From: Effrenium voratum
Lineage: Eukaryota; Sar; Dinophyceae; Suessiales; Symbiodiniaceae
Length of the DNA stretch: 64,000 bases
Assembly: GCA_963377175.1 (NCBI GenBank)
Contig: CAUJNA010000833.1
Span: forward strand, 62,001 to 126,000
Reading direction: 5' to 3'
Positions within the stretch are counted from its first letter, which is position 1. Each line of letters opens with the position of its first letter. This document shows positions 18,203 to 28,300 of this stretch, piece by piece. Under the pieces are notes generated by a model. That model saw nothing but the letters and a program-made list of their open reading frames with translations. It ran no database searches and was not told where the DNA came from. The position numbers and the translations under genes were made by a program.

Positions 18203-18593
18203 TTGGTACATGCTGGAGGAATGACTCAGATCAACAGTTCTTCCGGAAGCGAAACTTCTAGTGATTCGAGCAGTGAGACGGATGACAGCTCAAGCGAGAG
18301 TTTTGCAAATGCTTTGCCTGCACCTTTGTACACTGAGCAGGTTCCTGATGGAGTTGCCTTCTTCGTGCACAACAAGAGCAGGATTATGCACAAGGCAAAG
18401 CTTGGAGCAGGTGCTGCAACTTGTAGATTGCAATGAATGCAAATTTTCGAGAGACCGAACGAACAATGCATTTCCAGTATCCTAAGTGCATGCGTTGTTT
18501 TCCGAAGGATCACAACAGGTTCACCACAGCTGATCAGATAGCTGATCGTCTTGGCGAGTTGGCAGCCTTGAGGAAGTCCAGAGCTGCGGAGTG
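18203..18593 (+). pseudogene. N-terminal Cys-domain segment of the retroelement
   Basis: First frame 18203-18436 has a Ser/Asp/Glu-rich stretch and then AFFVHNKSRIMHKAK; a frame change near 18430-18465 leads to YPKCMRCFPKDHNRF and a helix ending at TGA near 18593. The CxxC after a short basic stretch resembles the Cys-containing N-terminal domain of dinoflagellate retroelement ORFs. The stretch 18594-18850 shows nothing further. Confidence 0.45.
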
Positions 18594-18853
18594 AAGACGG
18601 TGAGCCAAAAAGAGTGCCTCCCTTGCTTTACAAGCTGAGCTTGAAGAGGGAGATCGCCGGAAAGCCGGATTCACACAGCGGTTCCGGAAAGCCGGCGTGC
18701 TGTTGTGATAAGTGAAAGTTGATCAAAAGGGGCGTTCGCCCTAAGGGGAAAGCGGTCACGAGATCATGAGCTCAAGTTTTTCTGTGCAGGCATTTTGGCT
18801 GTTTCGCACACGTTCATGCTTTGACTTCAAAGCCTTGTGCCACAGTAGGAGCC

Positions 18854-19607
18854 ATGAGTTTGCTTCTGGAATCAGAGGCGCAGTTCGCCTCAAGGGCGAA
18901 TGAAATCGGCCTTTCGGATGAGGTGGTTCGGGCACTGAAGGTTGCCGGAGTCGGGAACTTATCCCAATTAGCCTTTCCAATTGGGCAGCCTGGACAACCC
19001 ATCCATGCGGTAGAGGTCGACACACTTTTGCAGAATGCAGTGGGCCGTCCAGGTCCTTGCAGAAGCCACTTTGGTCAGGCGATTGGCCTTCGAAGCCCAG
19101 ACACTGCTGGTGGCGAGCCTCAGGCAGATGGTTGAACAGAAGGATGATGGGGCTCCAAAGAAGATTGGGGCAGCTGAGCGTGAGTCTCGCATGGATGCGA
19201 TTCGCTCCGAGCTTGGAGGCATTTCCATACAGGATGACAATGACCCTTCGCACGCGCTACTCGAGAAAGCGTGCCAGATTTACGAGACGAACGCCTTGAA
19301 GTACATTGAACCGTCGGCTGCGACCTCGCGATCTCAAGAAGTCCAAGGTGGGACAAAATCCAAGGAGTTGTGCTTTGAAGGCGGATCACTGGTCGTCAAG
19401 GACAAAGAAGACAGGACTCTGGCGCCCACATCCAGTGAGCTTCAGTTTCTTTACGCAATGACCAGAAGGGCAGTTGCATTCAAATTTGCAAGACTCATGA
19501 GTTTTGAGCAGCACAATCAGTGGATGAAATTTCTCCTCCAATCGATGCAACGTGAAGCGCCGCCTGGATACAGCAAGGCCTTCGCTTCATCAGATCATGT
19601 TGTGTGA
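18854..19607 (+). pseudogene. Gag-like helical domain of the retroelement, frameshifted
   Basis: Starts at an ATG at 18854. The first part holds SEAQFASRANEIGLSDEVVRAL and LSQLAFPIGQPGQP; a frame change near 19035-19050 goes on to LVRRLAFEAQTLLVASLRQ, AAERESRMDAIRSELGG, KYIEPSAATSRSQEV, LVVKDKEDRTLAPTSSELQF and QREAPPGYSKAF, ending at TGA 19605-19607. This succession is a hallmark of highly repeated dinoflagellate retroelement proteins; I infer a gag-like role because it precedes a zinc knuckle and RT. Confidence 0.65.
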
Positions 19608-19694
19608 CAAAGCGGCATTCACAAGGCTGGCAGTCACCATGGCAAGTGTAAGACCCAGGAGCCATGGAACCTTTTTGGAGAAGGCCTTCTGGCA

Positions 19695-20066
19695 TTGAGG
19701 ACGGATCCAGCAGTGGCGTTGCACCTTGTGCCCTTGGCCAGGAGCTCAGGGTCAGCAGACAACGACAGAAGGACCGGGCCCTACCAGCGTCCACATTGGC
19801 AGCTACAGCAGCCAGGGGATGAGCAGAAGCCTTGGGACAAGAAAGGCAAAGGCAAGGGCAGGAGAGGGAAGAACCCACCATTGCCCGTGGAGCTGAAAGG
19901 AAAGTGGCACAGAACTTCTTCAGGAGAGCCACTTTGCTATGCGTACAACATCAATGGCTGCGATCAAGCAAAAGATGGTGAGAAGTGCCCAAGGGGTTGG
20001 CGTCTCTGTGCGGAGCCAAAATGTTTGCAGCCACATTGCCTAAGGAGCCATGTGAAAGCTTCGTGA
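19695..20066 (+). pseudogene. Basic linker with CCCH-type zinc knuckle
   Basis: Open from 19695 to a stop at 20066 in a frame different from the gag-like end. It has TDPAVALHLVPLARSS, a Lys/Gly-rich stretch (KKGKGKGRRGKNPP), then SSGEPLCYAYNINGCDQAKD, KCPRGWRLCAEPKC and HCLRSH, a Cys/His cluster expected to bind nucleic acid as retroelement knuckles do. Belongs to the same polyprotein as the neighbours. Confidence 0.6.
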
Positions 20067-20989
20067 CGGTGTCAGAAGGACTGGACAGGGTGTGGTTTGC
20101 AGCAGTGCTTCATGATTGAACTTTTCTGCGGGACTGCCACAGTGTGTTCGGTCGCAAAGCAGCATGGAATGCTGGTGTACATTGCGTTTGCCAATTCCAC
20201 TCGCTGCTTCTGAGCGGGAGTCAAGTTGTTGAGCCCCATGGGTTCTGCATCGGACCTCAGTGGCTCGGGTCCACCGTTTCTGATCTGTCTGGCTCGTGAG
20301 CGTGTTCCACACACAGGAGCCGCATGCGCCCAGCATAGTTGCTCTGAGTTGGTCCAGTGATGCAAGAGCTCCAAATCCTTAGGATTGAAAACGTCAAAAA
20401 CTAGTATTGTCGACCTGGCACCTGCTTCTTCACTTTGTGCGAGCCTAACACGTGCAAGTATCTGGAGCAGTGCAATTCCAAGGGGATTTTGATTACTTTG
20501 GAGAATCCGACAAACAGCCTCTTCTGGAAGACCGCGCCTTTCCTAAAGTTGCAGGATGCGGTGCAACTTTTTCACAGTGATTCACAGATGTGCATGATGG
20601 GAGGCTCCAGGCCTAAATGGACCCGCATGCTTGCAAATTTTTGCGCTGTCGCAGAGTTGAACGTCGCATGTGACAAGTTGCATGAGCGTGCGCCGTGGGG
20701 CAGAACTCTCAACAAAGAGGGGCAGGAGGTTTTCGCAACCAGCCTTGAAACAGAATATCCACGTAAGTTTTGTGAGGCTGTGCTGCAATGTGTCATCAGA
20801 CTGCAGCTACAAAATATGCAGCTGCCTCCCATGTCTTTGTTTGACCCCAAGGACAATCCTGAGTTTGCAATGCAATCGGCTCGCATCACTGCCGAACAGC
20901 AATCCAGGCGGAGCAGACTGCCTCCGCTTATCCCAGACACCTGCTCTGTAGGGGTGTTCTTAGTGAAGAACCCAACTGAGGTACCGTAG
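20067..20989 (+). pseudogene. Cytosine-methyltransferase-like domain of the retroelement, internally inverted
   Basis: Plus-strand part 20113-20175 reads IELFCGTATVCSVAKQHG (motif I-like). The next expected part lies on the minus strand (about 20180-20410): VFDVFNPKDLELL, WAHAAPVCGTRSRARQI (a PC-motif region with the second Pro as Val), EPMGLNNLTPAQKQRVELAN. The plus strand then resumes at about 20435 with ITLENPTNSLFW (EN motif-like), QMCMMGGSRPKWT and LNVACDKLHERAPWG, to TAG at 20987-20989. Motif order after undoing the inversion matches C5-methyltransferase-type folds found in dinoflagellate retroelements; activity is excluded by the break. The methyltransferase label rests on motifs only. 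Confidence 0.55.
20180..20410 (-). other. Small internal inversion
   Basis: About 230 bp whose coding sense is on the minus strand while both sides code on the plus strand in the same domain. The breakpoints are estimated from where family-like protein sequence switches strand; I saw no flanking inverted repeat. Confidence 0.6.
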
Positions 20990-21022
20990 CTCCTCAGCCG
21001 GCTGACTTCAGATCTTCAACTG

Positions 21023-23164
21023 TTGACCAAAGCTGGCCTTTGGGAGACGGTGCCTAAACGATCAAAGATTTTGAGGCGATCTGCAACAACTTCCCCCTTT
21101 TCCCTTGGGGGTCTGGTCCAGGGTGACGATTGTTTTGAAGTTGCCTCCGGTCTTTCTTGGACCATGGAGGGCTTCATTTCAAAGGCTGTGGAGTTGGGAC
21201 ACCCCGCCAATTTCTGCAAGATGGTGACGCGGGATATTCAAGAAGCAATTCGTTTCCACTGCACACATTCAAATGCTGAGATATCAAGCGAGCCGCAGAA
21301 CTGGATAGGCGTGAGAAAAGCCTTGCTGGAAGCCGAAGTCAAGCAACTGCAAATAAACGGCTTGCCTTGGCCCGTGAAATTTTGGAAAGCATCGGGTATG
21401 AGGACATAGATGCATTGAAGCTTTTAGAGTTGGGATCTCCACTGGCTGGTGAGATCGAACCGGCAGCGGTCTTCGAGAAGTCCTACAAACCCTGTTTGAC
21501 TACAATCTCACAGTTGGAAGATTTGGCGTGCAAAAGGAATGACTTGGTTCTGAACATGGTGCGGAGTTCTGGTTCGCTAGAGCTTGGCGAAGCGGTCCTT
21601 AACGAAACCAAGGAGGAGGTTTCCAAGGGTTGGGCTGATGGCCCATGGCCCGTGGAATCTCTTGAGCGTGGTGCCACTGTATCGAGGCGTTTCCCGCTGT
21701 CTCAGGGAGACAAAATCCGGATGATTGATGACTACTCTGTCTTGGGAGTGAATGACAGCTGCGCGATTCATTCCAAGCTTGATCTCCATGTGGTGGACAC
21801 CTTTGCGGCGACTGCAAAGTCATATTTCCGAGCTGCAGGCGATTGCAAGAAGAGTTTGGCGATGGTTGCCAAGACCTACGACTTGAAAGCTGCCTATCGC
21901 CAGGTCCCGGTGCACAAGGACCGCCTCAAACACGCTTACTTTGCAATCTTCAATCACGTGATTGGATCCTCCGAGATTTATCGTTCTAGATGCTTGCCCT
22001 GCGGGGCAACTCACAGTGTTTACAGTTTCCTCAGATTGGCCAAGATGCTCCACTGCGTTGCTTGCCGAGGTGCGAAGCTGATAACCACGAATTTCTACGA
22101 TGATTTTATCTTGGCCAGTGCGGAGGATTTGCAAGACCCAGCGAGGAATTGCATGGAGCTGGTCTTTCTTTTTACCGGCTGGGATTTCGCTCGGGAAGGC
22201 AAAAAGGCGACTTCCTTTGCTCAGAATTGCAGTGCGCTCGGAGTGACTTTTGACCTTCGAGGATCATGCGATGGCACCCTTTTCATCAGGAAGTCTGAGA
22301 AGAGGGTGGCGGATCTTTTGGAGCTCATCACGCACGTCAAGCAAAGCAAAACTTTAAACAAACAAGACGCGTTGAAACTGAGAGGAAATCTTGGATTTGC
22401 AGACGGTTTTTTTTTGCATGGCCGCATCGGTGCTTTGGTCTTGAAGAGGCTTTCGCAGCACGCTTATGGCAGTTCCAGTACAATCGATCCAGAGCTTGAG
22501 TTGGCGCTTGACCTGATGGCTGCACGCCTCAACAAGGCCAAGCCCAAGTTTGTCTCTGCTACAACCGCCGATGAGTGGTGCGTCTTCTCCGATGCTTCTT
22601 TCGAGACCGACCAAAAGACAGGAGCTTTGGGCGGTGTCTTAATTGATTCAAGTTGCAAACGCAGAGCTTGGTTTTCCTTGAAGGTTTCAAAGGAGGCCGC
22701 GTTTATGTACGGAGCTGACCACAAAGACACAATCATTTACGTTCCAGCTCTTAGCTGCCTGCTTGCCACTCTCAATCTGGGCCGAGGAGCTTTCGAACTC
22801 TTTCCCAACTTTGTATTGCGACAACGACAGTGTTCGTTTCGCCTTAACCAGAGGAACTGGACAAGGTGCAGTTGCAGAGGCGATCATGCTTAGGCATTCA
22901 AACTTGGAAGTGAGCTTCAACACCAATGTGTGCTTCGCAAGGGTGCCGACAGAAGCCAATCTAGCGGATCTACCTTCTCGAGGTGTTGAACGCCCACCCC
23001 TTCCTGGTCGCCTAGATGCATCTTCACTTGCGGAGCAACACTATGCTTCATTTCGGGAAGCTGTCGAACGTAGTCGATGCGAATTGAAGAGGAAGGGGGA
23101 GGCTGGTCAATTGCATCGCCCCAAGTTCAAAAAGGTCTCATCAACTGCGCTTGCCGGAGTGTGA
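21023..23164 (+). pseudogene. Reverse transcriptase - RNase H region of the retroelement
   Basis: The preceding frame continues past its TAG at 20987 in phase into 21023-21409 (KAGLWETVPKRS, FEVASGLSWTMEGF), then shifts to 21367-22893. There the RT has motif A YDLKAAYRQV (residues 171-180), TNFYDDFILA with the catalytic YDD (244-246), and a thumb-like DALKLRGNLGFADGFF. RNase H follows: CVFSDASFE with the first Asp, a frame change near 22750 at the Glu region, then 22763-23164 with LYCDNDSVRFAL and ANLADLPSRG. At least three breaks make it inactive. DIRS/Ty3-like by the RNase H arrangement. Confidence 0.82.
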
Positions 23165-25362
23165 CGATGAAGCTTTTCGCAGAAAATCGAATAGTCTGAC
23201 GCAGGTAAAGCAAGATCACTTGCATGTGCAGTTTCATCCTTTACATGCAGAGCTTTTTGCTCAAGAGAGGTGGTGTGGGAGGGATTGCGCTTTAAAAGTG
23301 CTTTTGAAAGCCCAAAGCCCACCCACAAAACCACCCTGGACTTTCCTTTTTGGCCTAGCCCAACCTGAGGCTGGTCAATTGCTGACGTTTTCAATCTTGC
23401 TTGGGAGTTGCTATCCTTGTTCTTCATGTTTGGGACTGCGTTTGCACCCGCGTTCCTTCTGAAATGTCAACAGAATCTGGCATTCCAGAAAAACCACTTC
23501 AACCATGAGTAACACCTGGATAGATAAAATTTAGTAGGGGATTGTTGCTCCAATCAAAATATCGTGGATCGCCATTTTCTGGCTTATGTATCTGGGTGTG
23601 TTTTTTTATGGTCCCTCTTTGGGGCTGCTTTACACAGAGAACATGAAGGGGACTCACTGGCTGCGAATGATTCGCCAGGAGCCAGTCGCCATTAGGCCGC
23701 CGCGAGTTCCCAACTCCTGATAGGCCAGCTGATTTGAGGGCTGGCAATCTCGGTTTGTTGCAAGGCTATGAGTGGGCACACCCAGTTCCCCCCCCCACCA
23801 AGTTTCCCATGTCCCTCTTGGGAATATTAGCGACACATTTTCTGGAGCGTCCGCTGCAAGGCACCCTCGACCGTCCTTGTCAGCGCTTCCAACTGCCACT
23901 GTGGTGCGCTTCAGAACTTTGCCACGTGTTCCTATCTGATATTGTCAGCGCAGGGTTTGCTTCTTGACCTAGAAAACAAGTTCGAAAGGACAATCTCAGT
24001 GTCAGTAAAACTAATAATCTGGAGTCGTTAAGTTTTGCCTGCCATTTGGCCCTGCCATTTGGCTCCAAGCCACAGATTTTATCCACTATTTTCGCCGTCA
24101 GCCTGCACGAGCGGTGCTCAGCTCAGCCGAGCCTTTGATCAAAGTGCATGCCCTTTGCCATTGGTGTAATCAGACTCTTTATTCTCAGAGTTGTCCTCTT
24201 GCCCGTTGCCATTGGTATTCTCTTAACATTGGGCTATTCAGAGTTATCCTTGGCCGACAACAGAAACTACTGGAATTTGGAACAGATCTTGGGCCAGGCG
24301 CAGCCCAGGTTTACACGAGGAGCTGGTTCGGAGCCTTTGTAAAAAGGAACTCACACACGCGACTGGTAGCCGAGAAACTCGCACAGACAAGAAGAGAGCT
24401 TCAAGCACACGTAACAAGCCAAGCCAAGCAAGGCTAGAGAGGGAAGCTCAGAAAAAAGTAGGAGGGCGACGAAAGCCAAAAAATAGTGTGCTGTGCCGCC
24501 ACACTTGAGAAACCCCCAACAAGTGAATCGATCAGCATACTCGCCACAGCCGAGTACACACACACACAGCATAGCACATGACAAGTGCAATGCTGCTTGG
24601 ACACACCACGAAGAAGTATGAAGCTCTCGTATGCTAGCATCGACACACCAGTTGCTTTAAAGCGCAGCATATCTATCCTTTACGCTTGAGCTTGGTGGGG
24701 TGCGCCAGAAGTGGCTCCATTTCTCAGCTTGACCACATTGTTCGGGTGACAAGGGCTCCAGCGCACCCCCCCCACCAGCATTCCATTTCTGATCAAACCC
24801 AAGGCAGGCTTAAACCTAGTTGGGGTGGGTGTTTGCCCTACAAGGCGACAGATTCCTGGTTTTATGTCCACTGGGGTTCCCAAAACTGGGACCCTGGCGT
24901 TTAATCAATTGCGCAGCCAAGGTCATGGCTTTGCAGCCATTTTCCGGCGCTTTCGTGCTGCCGCTGCAGCCCAGCCTGGTGCTTGGAGCTCTTCGGGCTG
25001 CGGGATGTCCCAAAACGGTGCCGTTTGCGATTCACGTTTTGCGAAGGGGATCCGAAGGGGTCGAGTTTCCTTTGGTTGGGGATCCGAACGTTCCCTTTGA
25101 ACAACTTGTAGGCTGTTTCTTTGGACCTGAGGTCAGAGCCGTGTGCAGCATCCTGGTGCCTTGGCGAGCGCCGAGAAGCATGCCACCAGATTTGGCTCTG
25201 TCAAGCATGATGGCAGCTGATAAGGAGTTTGGGTTGCTGTGGGCTTTTGTGAAATCCACATTCACTATGCAGCTGACTCTCAAGCAAACCGATTCAATCG
25301 TAGCCAAGTGCGTGTTGCAAGACTGAGGCGAGGCTCAGTCCTCCAAATCCAGCGGTGCGCCT
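23165..25362. other. Spacer between retroelement and light-harvesting gene
   Basis: No supported gene. A 168-codon open frame at 24820-25326 has no recognisable domain, and a short hydrophobic frame at 24148-24342 resembles a signal peptide but leads nowhere. Leader exons or the 5' targeting sequence of the light-harvesting polyprotein might lie in the last kilobase; I could not place them. Confidence 0.4.
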
Positions 25363-28300
25363 ATGCCAGGCATTGTCGGGATATCTGTGGGTGCTGCGCT
25401 TGCAGCCACGCGAAAAGGTAGGGGCATGCCGGGCACGGCCCAGAAGGCTTCCACACAGGAAGTGCTCTTCAAGGGAGGGGCAGGATCCGTGGACGGAGGA
25501 AGCGGCTTCTCTAGTGCCCCCGCAGCATCCTCGGCTTCAGCATCGGTGTCCACAACTCTGGGCGTGCAGGCTCCGGTCGGCTACTGGGATCCCCTCGGCC
25601 TGAACAAGAACGCCGACACGGCCACGTTCAACAGGCGCAGGGCAGTGGAGATCAAGCATGGTCGCGTGGCCATGTACGCGACCATGGGATACATCGTCCC
25701 AGAGTACTACAAATTTCCAGGCGGGGAGTTACGCGAGCTTTGCAAGTCGAGAGCATTGGCATTGCGGACATCGGGGGACATCGGGGGCCATGCGGAGAGA
25801 TGTCTGTTTTATCTTGCATGTCCCATAGGATACCTGTCCCCTTCTCTGGGCTTGAAGTTTTCCGACGTCCCGAGTGGCTTGGCAGCCATCTCCAAGGTGC
25901 CCGTGCTGGCCTCAGCTGTCGGTGCTCTGAGCTTGGTATTTGAGTGCCGTGGCAGCTCCTTTCAGATGGTTCGTAAGTGCCGAGTGCTGAGTCGACTGCA
26001 AGGTGCTCGGCTGGCTGCAGATTCTGTGGTTCATTGGCCTCATTGAAGGCTCTGGCTTCTTCTCCGGCCAGTATGGCCTGGGGTTCATGAAGGACGCCAC
26101 CATGAACGGCACGCCTGGCGACTATGGCGTGGGATTCCCAACCTTCGTCGGAAGGGTCTCGGACCCTACGGCGAAGTCAACGAAGTTGGCAGCCGAGCTT
26201 TCCAATGGCCGGCTGGCGATGATGGCCATCATCGGCATGTTTTTCCAAGATGGTTTCCCAGTTGCATTGGGCATGCATAAAGATAGTTTAGAAACACACG
26301 AGTTGACTGGCATGATTCCAACATGAAGCAGTGGTTTGAGAGCTGGCGATAGACACGATAGGGAGAATAGTTGTTCCAGAGTCCAGAGTTGATTGCTCGG
26401 ATGCGGGCAATCAGTTTTGGTAGGGAAAACTCAGTAAAACTTATGGAGACCTTTGCACTTGCGGCTTTCACATGCTTTTCCTGCTTAGTGAGCGTGCAGG
26501 CCTGACTGGTTCTGCCTGGGGTGACTGGGCGCTGTACGCTGACTCTCCTTTGCGTGCTTCCACACAGGAAGTGCTCTTCAAGGGAGGGGCAGGATCCGTG
26601 GACGGAGGAAGCGGCTTCTCTAGTGCCCCCGCAGCATCCTCGGCTTCAGCATCGGTGTCCACAACTCTGGGCGTGCAGGCTCCGGTCGGCTACTGGGATC
26701 CCCTCGGCCTGAACAAGAACGCCGACACGGCCACGTTCAACAGGCGCAGGGCAGTGGAGATCAAGCATGGTCGCGTGGCCATGTACGCGACCATGGGATA
26801 CATCGTCCCAGAGTACTACAAATTTCCAGGCGGGGAGTTACGCGAGCTTTGCAAGTCGAGAGCATTGGCATTGCGGACATCGGGGGACATCGGGGGCCAT
26901 GCGGAGAGATGTCTGTTTTATCTTGCATGTCCCATAGGATACCTGTCCCCTTCTCTGGGCTTGAAGTTTTCCGACGTGCCGAGTGGCTTGGCAGCCATCT
27001 CCAAGGTGCCCGTGCTGGCCTCAGCTGTCGGTGCTCTGAGCTTGGTATTTGAGTGCCGTGGCAGCTCCTTTCAGATGGTTCGTAAGTGCCGAGTGCTGAG
27101 TCGACTGCAAGGTGCTCGGCTGGCTGCAGATTCTGTGGTTCATTGGCCTCATTGAAGGCTCTGGCTTCTTCTCCGGCCAGTATGGCCTGGGGTTCATGAA
27201 GGACGCCACCATGAACGGCACGCCTGGCGACTATGGCGTGGGATTCCCAACCTTCGTCGGAAGGGTCTCGGACCCTACGGCGAAGTCAACGAAGTTGGCA
27301 GCCGAGCTTTCCAATGGCCGGCTGGCGATGATGGCCATCATCGGCATGTTTTTCCAAGATGGTTTCCCAGTTGCATTGGGCACGCATAAAGATAGTGTAG
27401 AAACACACGAGTTGACTGGCATGATTCCAACATGAAGCAGTGGTTTGAGAGCTGGCGATAGACACGATAGGGAGAATAGTTGTTCCAGAGTTGATTGCTC
27501 GGATGCGGGCAATCAGTTTTGGTAGGGAAAACTCAGTAAAACTTATGGAGACCTTTGCACTTGCGGCTTTCACATGCTTTTCCTGCTTAGTGAGCGTGCA
27601 GGCCTGACTGGTTCTGCCTGGGGTGACTGGGCGCTGTACGCTGACTCTCCTTTGCGTGCTTCCACACAGGAAGTGCTCTTCAAGGGAGGGGCAGGATCCG
27701 TGGACGGAGGAAGCGGCTTCTCTAGTGCCCCCGCAGCATCCTCGGCTTCGGCATCGGTGTCCACAACTCTGGGCGTGCAGGCTCCGGTCGGTTACTGGGA
27801 TCCCCTCGGCCTGAACAAGAACGCCGACACGGCCACGTTCAACAGGCGCAGGGCAGTGGAGATCAAGCATGGTCGCGTGGCCATGTACGCGACCATGGGA
27901 TACATCGTCCCAGAGTACTACAAATTTCCAGGCGGGGAGTTACGCGAGCTTTGCAAGTCGAGAGCATTGGCATTGCGGACATCGGGGGACATCGGGGGCC
28001 ATGCGGAGAGATGTCTGTTTTATCTTGCATGTCCCATAGGATACCTGTCCCCTTCTCTGGGCTTGAAGTTTTCCGACGTGCCGAGTGGCTTGGCAGCCAT
28101 CTCCAAGGTGCCCGTGCTGGCCTCAGCTGTCGGTGCTCTGAGCTTGGTATTTGAGTGCCGTGGCAGCTCCTTTCAGATGGTTCGTAAGTGCCGAGTGCTG
28201 AGTCGACTGCAAGGTGCTCGGCTGGCTGCAGATTCTGTGGTTCATTGGCCTCATTGAAGGCTCTGGCTTCTTCTCCGGCCAGTATGGCCTGGGGTTCATG

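Larger units (their letters stand above)
18119..23165 (+). mobile_element. Decayed dinoflagellate retroelement (gag-like, CCCH, methyltransferase-like, RT, RNase H)
   Basis: GC-rich and wholly on the plus strand except for one inverted piece. Protein segments follow the order seen in abundant dinoflagellate retroelement polyproteins: small Cys domain, gag-like helical domain, Gly/Lys linker with CCCH knuckle, methyltransferase-like domain, RT, RNase H. Each junction has frame changes or stops, so it is a dead copy. No long terminal or split repeats were recognised, so the order (LTR, DIRS-like or other) is open; the RT/RNase H sequence leans to DIRS/Ty3 type. Confidence 0.72.

Noticed and set aside
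24040..24070. Possible relict of the dinoflagellate spliced leader (GCCATTTGGCTCCAAG-like)
   Set aside because: It needs several gaps and a mismatch to align with the 22-base leader, and a second GCCATTTGGC nearby suggests a local duplication.
24148..24342. Hydrophobic N-terminal frame as a targeting exon for the light-harvesting gene
   Set aside because: It ends in a stop far from the first LHC exon, and no splice joint leading to 25363 in phase could be shown.
24820..25326. 168-codon plus-strand frame before the light-harvesting gene
   Set aside because: No recognisable domain, several overlapping open frames in GC-rich sequence, and no splice link to the LHC exons.
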